NCBI GenBank assembly: GCA_021802085.1
Contig: JAKAAZ010000155.1
Location: 1-8,734, forward strand
Source of the DNA: Acidobacteriota bacterium
GTDB taxonomy: Bacteria; Acidobacteriota; Terriglobia; Terriglobales; Acidobacteriaceae
Reading direction: 5' to 3'
DNA length: 8,734 bases
In this document: piece after piece, positions 1-7,405 of the stretch
Layout: every line of letters begins with the position of its first letter
How positions within the stretch are numbered: position 1 is the stretch's first letter
The notes under the pieces: generated by a model
What the model saw: only the letters and a program-made list of their open reading frames with translations
What the model was told of the DNA's origin: nothing
The model's database searches: none
Program-made: the position numbers and the translations under genes

Positions 1-84
1 CAGGCTGCGGAAAAACTCAATTTCTCGGAATGGGTGAAAAATGGATCGCGCCAGGATGCCCCAGGAACGACCCGTGAGGCTTGA
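1..84 (+). CDS. C-terminal end of an unidentified protein (partial)
   Basis: The first 27 codons of frame 1 are open and end at TGA 82-84, giving a tail that contains LNFSEWVKNGSRQDA. The reading frame enters from outside the window. The LNFSEW string resembles a motif I know from haem-binding cytochrome-like proteins, but a 27-residue tail cannot prove that. The same strand carries two small membrane-protein genes about 210 nt downstream, so it may belong to the same respiratory or envelope cluster. No terminator is obvious after the stop. Nothing else gene-like is visible from 85 to 294, although frame 1 happens to stay open there. Confidence 0.4.
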   Translation, partial: QAAEKLNFSEWVKNGSRQDAPGTTREA

Positions 85-294
85 CTGATTGTTTTCCATC
101 CCGCAAATTTCGCCCTTTCGCCATACATTCGGAGTTTTTCCGCTGCCTGTGACGCCCGACGGGACGGCTTTCGAGCTTCGCCCGTCTACGCGTGGTATCG
201 CGCCATTCCGCGGCCACGCGTCGTCAACCTTGCGCAATTTCCGCAGGCTCTGGTGAAATCCAGAACTACGACCGCCGGTTGGCACAACCTGGGC

Positions 295-534
295 ATGGAA
301 TGGAAAGAGCACGTCGTCTGGTTCGCTCCCATCGCCATCACCATGGCCGCCTATGTGTCGATCAAGTACAGATCATCGATCCGAGAACATCCGCAGGTTC
401 GCAAGGCCGTTCTGGTTTTTGTCATCACGGCATTTGCCGCAGCTGGAGTGGCAGGATATTTTGGCGCCATGATCAACAAGCACGCGCCTGTGAACGGCGG
501 TTCCACAATCCATTGGATGGGAGGAAGCCATTGA
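295..534 (+). CDS. Small two-helix membrane protein, unknown function
   Basis: A 79-residue protein starting MEWKEHVVWFAP. Two hydrophobic segments (about residues 5-22 and 38-60) are separated by a basic loop (KYRSSIREHPQVRK), and a short Gly/His-containing tail (HWMGGSH) ends it. That is the layout of a small inner-membrane subunit or accessory protein. A GTG at 253 would add 14 residues but has no ribosome-binding site. The ATG at 295 places the first membrane helix close to the N-terminus, so I prefer it, although its own Shine-Dalgarno is also weak. The TGA stop overlaps the TTG start of the next gene, which suggests translational coupling and a shared role. I do not recognise the family. 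Its neighbours suggest a respiratory-chain accessory protein, but that is a guess. Confidence 0.6.
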   Translation: MEWKEHVVWFAPIAITMAAYVSIKYRSSIREHPQVRKAVLVFVITAFAAAGVAGYFGAMINKHAPVNGGSTIHWMGGSH

Positions 535-1292
535 ATCCGTCGCCACAGCAACACGAACCCATCGCCTCCCCGTCGGCGAAACCCTCCCTTCCCAACGGCT
601 CCGCCGCCGCAATTCTATCCGCAGGGGTTGGGTGTTTCGCTCTCAGCGTCTTCGCTGTGGTCGCGGATGCATCCAGGCTTGTAGCAAAATTCTTCACATT
701 CTATCTGCAGACGGGGCCGCTCTCCGGCGTCACCACGACGGCTATTTTGCTGTGGCTGATCATCTGGTTCGTCCTGGCCACGCGCTGGCGGACCAGGGCC
801 GTTGCCATAGCGAAGGTGAATGCAACAGCATTTGCTCTTTTAGCGCTGGGCATCCTGCTGACCTTTCCTCCGTTCTCTGGTACAAGCTGCCGATCTGGGC
901 GCAAAAAAGCTGGGGACATTGGACCACTTACGGCGACTCGGGATATCAGATTGTCCATCAGACGCAATACAACAGCTTTCCCTATGCGGGCTGGCTGCTG
1001 CAGCGCGACATCGGCAAGCGGTGGATGCTGGGAGGAGAAGTTTTTTCTCGCGCCGCCGAAGGCTTCGCCACTCCGCAGACACAATCCGCCACCATGGTCG
1101 ACCTCGGCGGGTTTTACTACTTCAAGAATCCTGGACTGCAATTGCTATTTTGCTATGGGCATTCGGTCGTTGGACAAACGGAGAATTACGCCTACCTCGC
1201 CCTCTACCAAACCTGGGGATCGAAGCCCGGCCACGGTCTCAATGGCTTTCTCGGCCGCCATTTCTAATGATTATGAACGGCGGCTCTGTTAG
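531..1292 (+). pseudogene. Three-helix membrane protein, 3' end lost in an apparent out-of-frame fusion
   Basis: Translation probably starts at TTG 531, which overlaps the previous stop (TTGA) and has a good Shine-Dalgarno (GGAGG at 520-524, 6 nt spacing). The first 115 residues look genuine: a Pro/Ser-rich N-terminus, then hydrophobic segments at about 25-47, 64-84 and 92-112, ending LGILLTFPPF near position 875. After that the frame stays open to 1292 but reads as low-sense Arg/Ser/Pro-rich sequence. Another frame of the same DNA from about 872 encodes clear beta-barrel protein. I infer that the original gene ended soon after the FPPF and lost its last codons and stop in a deletion. The 115-residue part may still be made, with a 138-residue nonsense tail. 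The function of the family is unknown to me. Confidence 0.5.
872..1267 (+). pseudogene. Outer-membrane beta-barrel (transporter-like) protein, C-terminal half only
   Basis: From about 872 to TAA 1265-1267 the frame encodes 131 residues with the alternating aromatic pattern of a barrel protein: LPIWAQKSWGHWTTYGDSGY, then GWLLQRDIGKRWMLGGEVF, then VDLGGFYYFKNPGLQLLFCY, with a C-terminal Phe as in many outer-membrane proteins. Proteins of this type normally have a signal peptide and an N-terminal barrel half. Both are absent, because the upstream codons of this frame (632-870) are a shadow of the preceding membrane-protein gene. No start codon with a ribosome-binding site is visible near the junction. 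I read it as a 5'-truncated remnant, probably not functional. The specific transporter family cannot be assigned. Confidence 0.55.
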
Positions 1293-1323
1293 ACACCGCC
1301 CCCCATCTGATACATCTAGTTTC

Positions 1324-2067
1324 ATGCCTATTCCAAGCGTTACCCGTAGAAATTTCCTGTCTGCCGCCGTGCTCGGCTCCGCCGCGCTGGGGTTGCTTCC
1401 GCGCCGTGCGCAAGCGGAAGCCCCGAATGTGTCCGAGCCTGAATCCGACTGGTTCTACAGCCAGAGCGAATGGAACGCGGTGCCCTTCACCGCGCTGCTG
1501 CGTGCCAAGCGGACCGTCAAGCAGCTTTTCGATATGACAGCGCCCGACGGAGAGATGCTGACAGCTCACATCCACAACGCGCTGACGGGGCTGGAACGCG
1601 GCTTCGGCATTCCCAAGGACAAGATTCTTGTGGTCGCCGCACTGCGCTCGCACGCCACTCTTCTCAATTTTGACGATGATGCGTGGAAGAAATATCAACT
1701 CGGAGTCGGCTACGGGATCAATGATCCGATGACAGGCAAGCCGGCGCAACGCAATGTTTTTTACGCGTCAACCCTGTCGCCGGATGGCAAGTACGCCTCA
1801 GATGACCCCAACGATCCGCGCTCCATCGAGTCGGACTCATCGCTCCAGGCTCTCCAGCGTCGCGGCGTTCAACTGTTGTGCTGTCATATGGCCACCGAAG
1901 CCTTAGCCCGCTATGCGGTGAAGCGGCTGAAATTGCAGGCCAGTCCGGAAACCGTTGCGCGGGATTTGCTGGCCCACTTGCTCCCCGGCGTCATAGTGGT
2001 TCCCAGCATGGTTTCGGCGATCCCGCTCCTGGAGAAAAAAGGAGACTTCGCCTACCTCCGGCTATGA
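1324..2067 (+). CDS. Tat-exported DsrE-like protein
   Basis: A 247-residue protein. Residues 7-13 (TRRNFLS) form a twin-arginine motif followed by a hydrophobic stretch and an AQA cleavage site near residue 31, so the mature protein of about 216 residues should be exported folded to the periplasm. The C-terminal half has the look of the DsrE/DsrF-like fold: a strand, then CCHMATEALARYA (residues 186-198) where this superfamily often carries its sulfur-relay cysteine, then AHLLPGVIVVPSMVSAI (217-233) typical of its last strand. DsrE-type proteins handle sulfane sulfur, but substrate and partner here are unknown. The frame is open upstream to 919 and in-frame ATGs occur at 1267 and 1273. ATG 1324 gives a normal short Tat n-region, although there is no clear Shine-Dalgarno. 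It converges on hslU across a 227-nt gap. Confidence 0.8.
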   Translation: MPIPSVTRRNFLSAAVLGSAALGLLPRRAQAEAPNVSEPESDWFYSQSEWNAVPFTALLRAKRTVKQLFDMTAPDGEMLTAHIHNALTGLERGFGIPKDKILVVAALRSHATLLNFDDDAWKKYQLGVGYGINDPMTGKPAQRNVFYASTLSPDGKYASDDPNDPRSIESDSSLQALQRRGVQLLCCHMATEALARYAVKRLKLQASPETVARDLLAHLLPGVIVVPSMVSAIPLLEKKGDFAYLRL

Positions 2068-2202
2068 ACGAAAGACAGTATTGGCGTCCGAGAATTTTCA
2101 GAGCGGAAGGGCGTCATTCTATAGCGATAGCGGATTTACAGTTTATATATTCATTTGTGGTGGAGAATTCAGACGATATCCGCGTCGTAAACTCTACCAT
2201 CA

Positions 2203-2265
2203 CCTTCTGGATTCTTCGCGGAGTTTACCCTGAGCGAAGCCGAAGGGCTCAGAATGACTCCTCTC
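2203..2265. repeat. Dispersed repeat, copy 1, with nested inverted repeat
   Basis: Read on the minus strand, this segment begins GAGGAGTCATTCTGAGC and ends CGAAGAATCCAGAAGG. The same borders occur in a shorter copy at 6171-6213 on the plus strand. The core contains CTGAGC (2230-2235) and GCTCAG (2247-2252), a 6-bp inverted repeat around an 11-nt loop, within CCCTGAGCGAAGCCGAAGGG. This kind of GAGCGAAG...GAAGAATCC unit is scattered in many acidobacterial genomes (recollection). It sits between the convergent 3' ends of the DsrE-like gene and hslU, where the hairpin could contribute to termination, though no T-tract follows. A possible degenerate third copy is GTCATTCTATAGCGATAGCG at 2113-2132. 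Confidence 0.55.
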
Positions 2266-2294
2266 ATTTTGAAACCAGTATCTGTACAGATGTT

Positions 2295-3902
2295 CTACAG
2301 GATGTACCGCGACAGGTCCTGGTCCTTCACAATCGAGGCGACCATGTGTTGCACGTAGGCGGCGTCGACGGCGATCACTTTCTCGCTTCCATTCGCTCCG
2401 TCGCGTTCCACCAGCGGAATGGTGGCCGACGGCTTGTAGTCGTGGGTCCGTTCCGCGCTGGCAGCCAGCATCAAGGTCGCATCCGCATGGAGTGTCTCGC
2501 CTTTCGTCTTCCCAGTCGAACGATTGTGCCGAGCCAGGTCCGGCGCATCGAAGCTGATCTCGTCCAGCACCCTCTCCATGATCGTATGCAGGCGCCGGGC
2601 GCCAATATTTTCCGTGGCCTCATTCACGCGGAATGCGAAATTCGCGATCTCCGCCAGCGACTCGGGCGAAAATTCCAGCTTCAATCCCTCCGTCTCCAGC
2701 AACGCCGTGGCCTGCTTCACCAGTGAGGACTTGGGCTCTGTAAGAATCTTGATAAAGTCTTCGACGGTAAGCGATTGCAGTTCCACGCGGATGGGGAAGC
2801 GCCCTTGCAACTCGGGGATCAAATCGCTCGGCTTCGACACGTGAAACGCTCCCGCGGCAATGAACAAAATATGATCGGTGCTCACCATGCCGTAGCGCGT
2901 GTTCACCGTGGTCCCTTCCACAATGGGAAGAATGTCGCGCTGCACGCCTTCGCGCGAAACATCGGGTCCATGTCCGCCCTCGCGCCCGGCGATCTTGTCG
3001 ATCTCATCCAGAAAAATAATGCCGGAATTTTCCACTCGCTCGACCGCGACCCGCGTCACCTGGTCCATGTCGATCAGCCGCTGTTCCTCTTCCTGCACCA
3101 GGTATTCGAACGCCTCGCCCACCTTCATCTTGCGCTTCTTGGTGCGCTGGCCAAAAATGTTGGGCAGCATGTCCTTCAGGTTGATGTCCATCTCTTCCAT
3201 GCCCTGGTTGGAGATGATCTCAAAGGAAGGATTGTTGCGCTCGCGAACGTCGATCTCGACCATGCGCTCATCCAGCTTGCCCTCGCGGAACTGCGCCCGC
3301 AGCTTTTCGCGCGTGCGCTGGTGCGAATCGCTGGCTGCCTGTTGCAGTGGGCTGGGGAACGCGATGGTGTTATTGCTGCTGTCCTCCACCGCCGAGATGG
3401 GCGATGGTGCTGGCATGGGCGAGGGCACAGGTATCGGCGCCGCGGCGGGCAACAGCAGGTCGAGCAGGCGCTCCTCCGCGTTCAGCTCCGCTTTGTCTTC
3501 CACTTCCTCCAGCTTTTCCTCGCGCAACATGTCGATCGCAATCTCCACCAGATCGCGAATCATCGATTCCACATCGCGCCCCACATAGCCGACCTCGGTG
3601 AACTTCGACGCCTCCACCTTCAAAAATGGGGAGTTGGTCAGCTTCGCCAACCGGCGCGCTATCTCCGTTTTGCCCACACCCGTGGGCCCGATCATGATGA
3701 TGTTCTTGGGCATGATGTCGTCGGCCAGCTCCGGGCCCAGCTTCTGGCGCCGCATGCGATTGCGCAATGCGATGGCCACCGCTCGCTTGGCGGCGTGCTG
3801 ACCCACGACGTACTTGTCCAGTTCCGCCACAATTTCGCGCGGCGTCATTTCATCCAGCGACAGCGCCTGGTCTTCTTCAATTCCTGGAAGATAAATGGCC
3901 AT
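2295..3902 (-). CDS. hslU: HslU (ClpY), ATPase subunit of the HslVU protease
   Basis: A 535-residue AAA+ unfoldase that feeds substrates to HslV in the cytoplasm. Visible landmarks are Walker A GPTGVGKT (72-79), pore loop GYVG (105-108), Walker B IIFLDE (295-300), the arginine-finger region GRFPIRVEL (367-375) and the canonical tail DLSRYIL that docks into HslV. The start at ATG 3902 (MAIYLPG) has a strong Shine-Dalgarno GAGGAG (3908-3913, 5 nt away). An upstream start would add 15 unlikely residues. The family is usually about 440-470 residues. The extra length comes from a Pro/Ala/Ser-rich stretch in the I domain (about 151-190) and an insertion between DAPDL and VDAAYV (about 457-510). The gene follows hslV after 48 nt, in the standard order. 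Confidence 0.97.
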   Translation of the reverse strand: MAIYLPGIEEDQALSLDEMTPREIVAELDKYVVGQHAAKRAVAIALRNRMRRQKLGPELADDIMPKNIIMIGPTGVGKTEIARRLAKLTNSPFLKVEASKFTEVGYVGRDVESMIRDLVEIAIDMLREEKLEEVEDKAELNAEERLLDLLLPAAAPIPVPSPMPAPSPISAVEDSSNNTIAFPSPLQQAASDSHQRTREKLRAQFREGKLDERMVEIDVRERNNPSFEIISNQGMEEMDINLKDMLPNIFGQRTKKRKMKVGEAFEYLVQEEEQRLIDMDQVTRVAVERVENSGIIFLDEIDKIAGREGGHGPDVSREGVQRDILPIVEGTTVNTRYGMVSTDHILFIAAGAFHVSKPSDLIPELQGRFPIRVELQSLTVEDFIKILTEPKSSLVKQATALLETEGLKLEFSPESLAEIANFAFRVNEATENIGARRLHTIMERVLDEISFDAPDLARHNRSTGKTKGETLHADATLMLAASAERTHDYKPSATIPLVERDGANGSEKVIAVDAAYVQHMVASIVKDQDLSRYIL

Positions 3903-3950
3903 ATCCACTCCTCGGTCCCGGCCATCGCCTCGCGGCCTGGCCAGCACGGC

Positions 3951-4583
3951 CTACAGTTCTTCGATGGTAATTTGATCGTTGGTGTAGATGCAGATCTGGC
4001 CCGCGATGCGCAAGGATTTCTCCGCAATCTCACGCGCCGGGAGTTCGGTGTTCTGAATCAACGCGCGCGCCGCGGCCAGCGCATAGGAGCCGCCGCTGCC
4101 GATCGCCGTGATGCCTTCATCCGGCTCGATCACATCGCCCGCGCCACTGATCAAATACGTCTGCTGCAGGTCCGCGACTACCAGCAAAGCTTCCAGATTG
4201 CGCAGCATCTTGTCAGTACGCCAATCCTTCGCCAACTCGACGGCAGATCGACCCAGGTTGCCCGCATATTGCTCCAGTTTGGCCTCAAACCGGCTAAACA
4301 GAGAAAACGCATCGGCCGTGGAACCGGCAAACCCGGCCAGCACTTTGTCCTGATACAGGCGGCGGATCTTCCGCGCCGTATGCTTGATAACGCTTTCGCC
4401 CAGCGTCACCTGGCCATCGGCTGCCATCACCACGCGATCGTTGCGGCGAACGCACAGCACCGTCGTCGAACGAATTCTCGTTCGTTCTGGTCCAGGTCGC
4501 TGGCTGGAAGGACTTCTGCGGCGGGAAACCGAAGGGCTGGCTGCGTCGGGACGCAGGCCAAGGTTCAAATAGGAGTCAACCAT
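3951..4583 (-). CDS. hslV: HslV (ClpQ), proteolytic subunit of the HslVU protease
   Basis: An N-terminal-nucleophile threonine peptidase forming the double-ring core of HslVU. From the predicted catalytic threonine the sequence reads TTVLCVRRN, with the expected Asp at mature position 17 (AADGQ) and Lys at 33 (ARK), then LAGFAGSTADAFSLF, ELAKDWRTDKMLR, AIGSGGSYALAAARAL and the end CIYTNDQITIEEL. The mature part is 171 residues, normal for the family. With ATG 4583 the protein has 210 residues and the threonine is residue 40, so a 39-residue leader must be removed. A TTG at 4589 or an internal TTG at 4568 are other possible starts, but no ATG, GTG or TTG lies between 4568 and the threonine. 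First gene of the hslVU operon. Confidence 0.95.
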   Translation of the reverse strand: MVDSYLNLGLRPDAASPSVSRRRSPSSQRPGPERTRIRSTTVLCVRRNDRVVMAADGQVTLGESVIKHTARKIRRLYQDKVLAGFAGSTADAFSLFSRFEAKLEQYAGNLGRSAVELAKDWRTDKMLRNLEALLVVADLQQTYLISGAGDVIEPDEGITAIGSGGSYALAAARALIQNTELPAREIAEKSLRIAGQICIYTNDQITIEEL

Positions 4584-4594
4584 CGTCAACTACG

Positions 4595-4600
4595 ATTATA
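4595..4600 (-). promoter_or_regulatory. Candidate -10 box of the hslVU operon
   Basis: On the minus strand a perfect TATAAT lies 11 nt upstream of the HslV ATG at 4583. No good -35 hexamer is found 17 nt further up (GCAAAA there). Transcription would start near 4588, leaving a 5' leader of only about 4-5 nt, and no Shine-Dalgarno precedes the ATG, which fits a nearly leaderless message. If translation instead began at TTG 4568 the leader would be about 20 nt. Inferred from sequence pattern only. Confidence 0.4.
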
Positions 4601-4706
4601 AGGCAATTGTTTACCACTTTTGCTCGAAGCTCTACCCGCCGACCGCCCAATTCGACTATCCTCAAAAGTAGCTCGCGCCAGTACAAATACATTCGACGAG
4701 CACCGT

Positions 4707-5177
4707 ATGCAATCCTGGTTGACGCACCACGTTCCTGTCCTGGCCACCACCGCAGCCTCCGTTGCTGCCGTCGGCGGCGTTGTTCTCTGGTGGGTTTTCA
4801 CCCATCGTAAGTCTGCGGAAGAAAAAGAGCGCGAGCGCCGCAGCCAACTGGTGCGGCACGGACGCATCATTGACGGCTCCATTCTCGACTGGTCCGAACA
4901 GCCCGATTCCAGCGACTTGGGTACGCTCCATTATCGCTACTACATCGCCGGCGTCAGCTATGAATCTGCCCAGGACGTGACATTTCTGAAAGATACTCTC
5001 CCCGTGGATGCGGCCTGCCTCGGCCGCCCCGCTTCCGTGCGCTACGATCCAAAAAATCCCGCCAACAGCATCATCCTCGCTGAGACTTGGAGCGGCCTGC
5101 AGTACCCGCATCCCTCGCTCGTCCCGGATGCGCATGATTCCACCGCCCTTTCCCATCTGCCTCCGGCGGTAAAATAA
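4707..5177 (+). CDS. Small single-pass membrane protein, DUF3592-like
   Basis: A 156-residue protein with a short N-terminus, one membrane helix (about 11-31, ending LWWVFTHRK), a charged connector (SAEEKERERRSQ) and a compact soluble domain. That domain contains a Tyr-rich strand (HYRYYIAGVSYES) and the phrase SVRYDPKNPANSIIL (110-124), which is characteristic of DUF3592-type proteins. Molecular function is unknown. ATG 4707 places the helix near the N-terminus. A TTG at 4620 would add 29 residues with little sense and lies almost at the hslV promoter. The Shine-Dalgarno is weak (GACGAG). It is divergent from hslV and ends 3 nt before the cation-transporter gene, so the two are probably co-transcribed and translationally coupled. 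Confidence 0.75.
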   Translation: MQSWLTHHVPVLATTAASVAAVGGVVLWWVFTHRKSAEEKERERRSQLVRHGRIIDGSILDWSEQPDSSDLGTLHYRYYIAGVSYESAQDVTFLKDTLPVDAACLGRPASVRYDPKNPANSIILAETWSGLQYPHPSLVPDAHDSTALSHLPPAVK

Positions 5178-5180
5178 AGC

Positions 5181-6128
5181 ATGCACGTCCACGCGCCGGC
5201 CAACGATCGAACCAAGCGGATTCTTCGCATCTCGCTGGTGCTCACCTTTGCCTACATTCTGCTCACGCTGTTCGTCGGTTTGCGCGCGCATAGCCTGGCG
5301 CTCATCTCGGAAGCCGGCCACAATACTTCCGACTTTCTCGCACTGCTGCTGTCCTTTGTCGCCGTGTACTTTCATGCGCGCCCGGCCACCGACAAAAAAA
5401 CCTTCGGCTATCGTCGTGCCGGTGTTCTGGCTGCCTTCGTCAATGCCATCGCGCTCATTGGCATCGCCGTATGGCTGGCCGTCGCCGCCGTTGGACGACT
5501 GATCCATCCGCAAATCGTCGAACCGCGTCTGATGATGATCACCGCCGCCGTCGGCGTGGTCATGAACGGTGTCCTGGCATGGATGCTGTCCCGCGTCAGC
5601 AACGACGTCAACATTCGCGGCGCCTTCATCCACATGCTGGGCGATACGCTTTCCACCGCCGCCGTCATTCTCGGCGGCCTGGCGATCGCGCTCACCGGCA
5701 TCCAGTGGATCGATCCCATGCTGTCCCTGATTATTGCCGCGCTGATTTTTTGGTCGTCTCTTTCCATCATGCGCGAGACGCTGAACATCCTGCTGGAAGG
5801 AACTCCGGCAAATCTTTCCCTCACCGACATCCGCCGCGTCATGCAACTCGTGCCCGGCGTTTGCGGCGTCCACGACCTTCATGTCTGGAGCCTGGGCTCC
5901 CACCTCACCGCCCTGGCCTGCCACGTGACGATTCTCGATATTCCGCCCTCCGAAAGTCGCCGCATTCTCGCCGACATCAATCGAGAATTGCTCGAGCATT
6001 TCAACATCCATCACTCCACCATCCAATTCGAAATGCGCGATGACGCCGGCTGCGCCGTGGAAGACGGCTGCCTCCCGACCGATGATTCATTGCTCGCCGC
6101 CGCGCATGGCCATTCGCATCGTCATTAG
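5181..6128 (+). CDS. Cation diffusion facilitator transporter, Zn2+-type (CzcD/ZnT-like)
   Basis: A 315-residue inner-membrane proton/metal antiporter of the CDF family, expected to export Zn2+ and perhaps Co2+ or Cd2+. Six hydrophobic segments span about residues 15-207. The metal site is visible as H47-x3-D51 (GHNTSDF) in helix 2 and H151-x3-D155 (HMLGD) in helix 5; His/Asp quartets of this type favour zinc. FGYRR (75-79) is the conserved loop motif. The cytoplasmic domain includes VCGVHDLHVWSLG (227-239), and the protein ends in a His-rich tail (HGHSHRH) that may also bind metal. Only 3 nt separate its ATG from the upstream stop. No metal-responsive operator is recognised. The family call is secure, the exact metal is inferred. 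Confidence 0.94.
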   Translation: MHVHAPANDRTKRILRISLVLTFAYILLTLFVGLRAHSLALISEAGHNTSDFLALLLSFVAVYFHARPATDKKTFGYRRAGVLAAFVNAIALIGIAVWLAVAAVGRLIHPQIVEPRLMMITAAVGVVMNGVLAWMLSRVSNDVNIRGAFIHMLGDTLSTAAVILGGLAIALTGIQWIDPMLSLIIAALIFWSSLSIMRETLNILLEGTPANLSLTDIRRVMQLVPGVCGVHDLHVWSLGSHLTALACHVTILDIPPSESRRILADINRELLEHFNIHHSTIQFEMRDDAGCAVEDGCLPTDDSLLAAAHGHSHRH

Positions 6129-6170
6129 ACAGCCGATTTTCTGTAGGGACTGGGAACGCGGGAGAGAGAA

Positions 6171-6213
6171 GAGTCATTCTGAACGAAACGCATTGGAGTG
6201 AAGAATCCAGAGG
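6171..6213. repeat. Dispersed repeat, copy 2
   Basis: On the plus strand GAGTCATTCTGA (6171-6182) and GTGAAGAATCCAGAGGG (6199-6215) match the two borders of the repeat at 2203-2265, which lies in the opposite orientation. The middle differs: here ACGAAACGCATTGGA, there a longer nested palindrome. It sits in the 203-nt gap between the transporter gene and prfA, within or just before the prfA leader. I see no other feature in this gap beyond a possible -10 box. Confidence 0.5.
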
Positions 6214-6242
6214 GCGATCGCGGCGCTTCCGCAGCAGCACAG

Positions 6243-6248
6243 TATAGT
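6243..6248 (+). promoter_or_regulatory. Possible -10 box for prfA-prmC
   Basis: TATAGT (in CAGTATAGTGAAAC) lies about 84 nt upstream of the prfA ATG, between the dispersed repeat and the gene. No convincing -35 is 16-18 nt upstream, so this is a weak candidate. GATACT at 6300-6305 is an alternative. A promoter somewhere in 6129-6331 is expected because the gap to the preceding gene is 203 nt. Confidence 0.2.
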
Positions 6249-6331
6249 GAAACGCTCGAAATTCGTTGTTCACTTTCCGCCGGACCCGCTTGGCTTCGGC
6301 GATACTTAAATTCCGGCCATGGATACCCAAT

Positions 6332-7401
<1,070 letters not shown>

Positions 7402-7405
<4 letters not shown>

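Noticed and set aside
158..186. GACGGG...CCCGTC pair as a possible terminator after the first partial gene
   Set aside because: It has only a 6-bp arm, a 17-nt loop and no T-tract.
919..1323. In-frame extension of the DsrE-like gene upstream of 1324
   Set aside because: It overlaps the barrel-protein remnant in another frame, reads as Arg-rich shadow sequence and would bury the Tat signal.
1878..2726. Plus-strand 282-residue open frame spanning the convergent gap
   Set aside because: It runs across the end of the DsrE-like gene, the repeat and the antisense of hslU, and no coherent protein features appear.
4467..4484. Inverted repeat CGAACGA-attc-TCGTTCG, resembling a LexA-type operator
   Set aside because: The arms are 4 nt apart, unlike the known spacing of CGAAC/GTTCG boxes, and it lies inside the HslV coding sequence just before the catalytic Thr codon.
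2775..4601. 608-residue plus-strand open frame opposite hslU and hslV
   Set aside because: It is antisense to two secure genes and rich in His, Arg and Gln, as expected from the complement of GC-rich coding DNA. It has no recognisable domain.
4662..6026. 454-residue minus-strand open frame opposite the DUF3592-like and CDF genes
   Set aside because: It is a shadow of two well-supported genes, with biased Gly/Asp/His composition and no recognisable domain.
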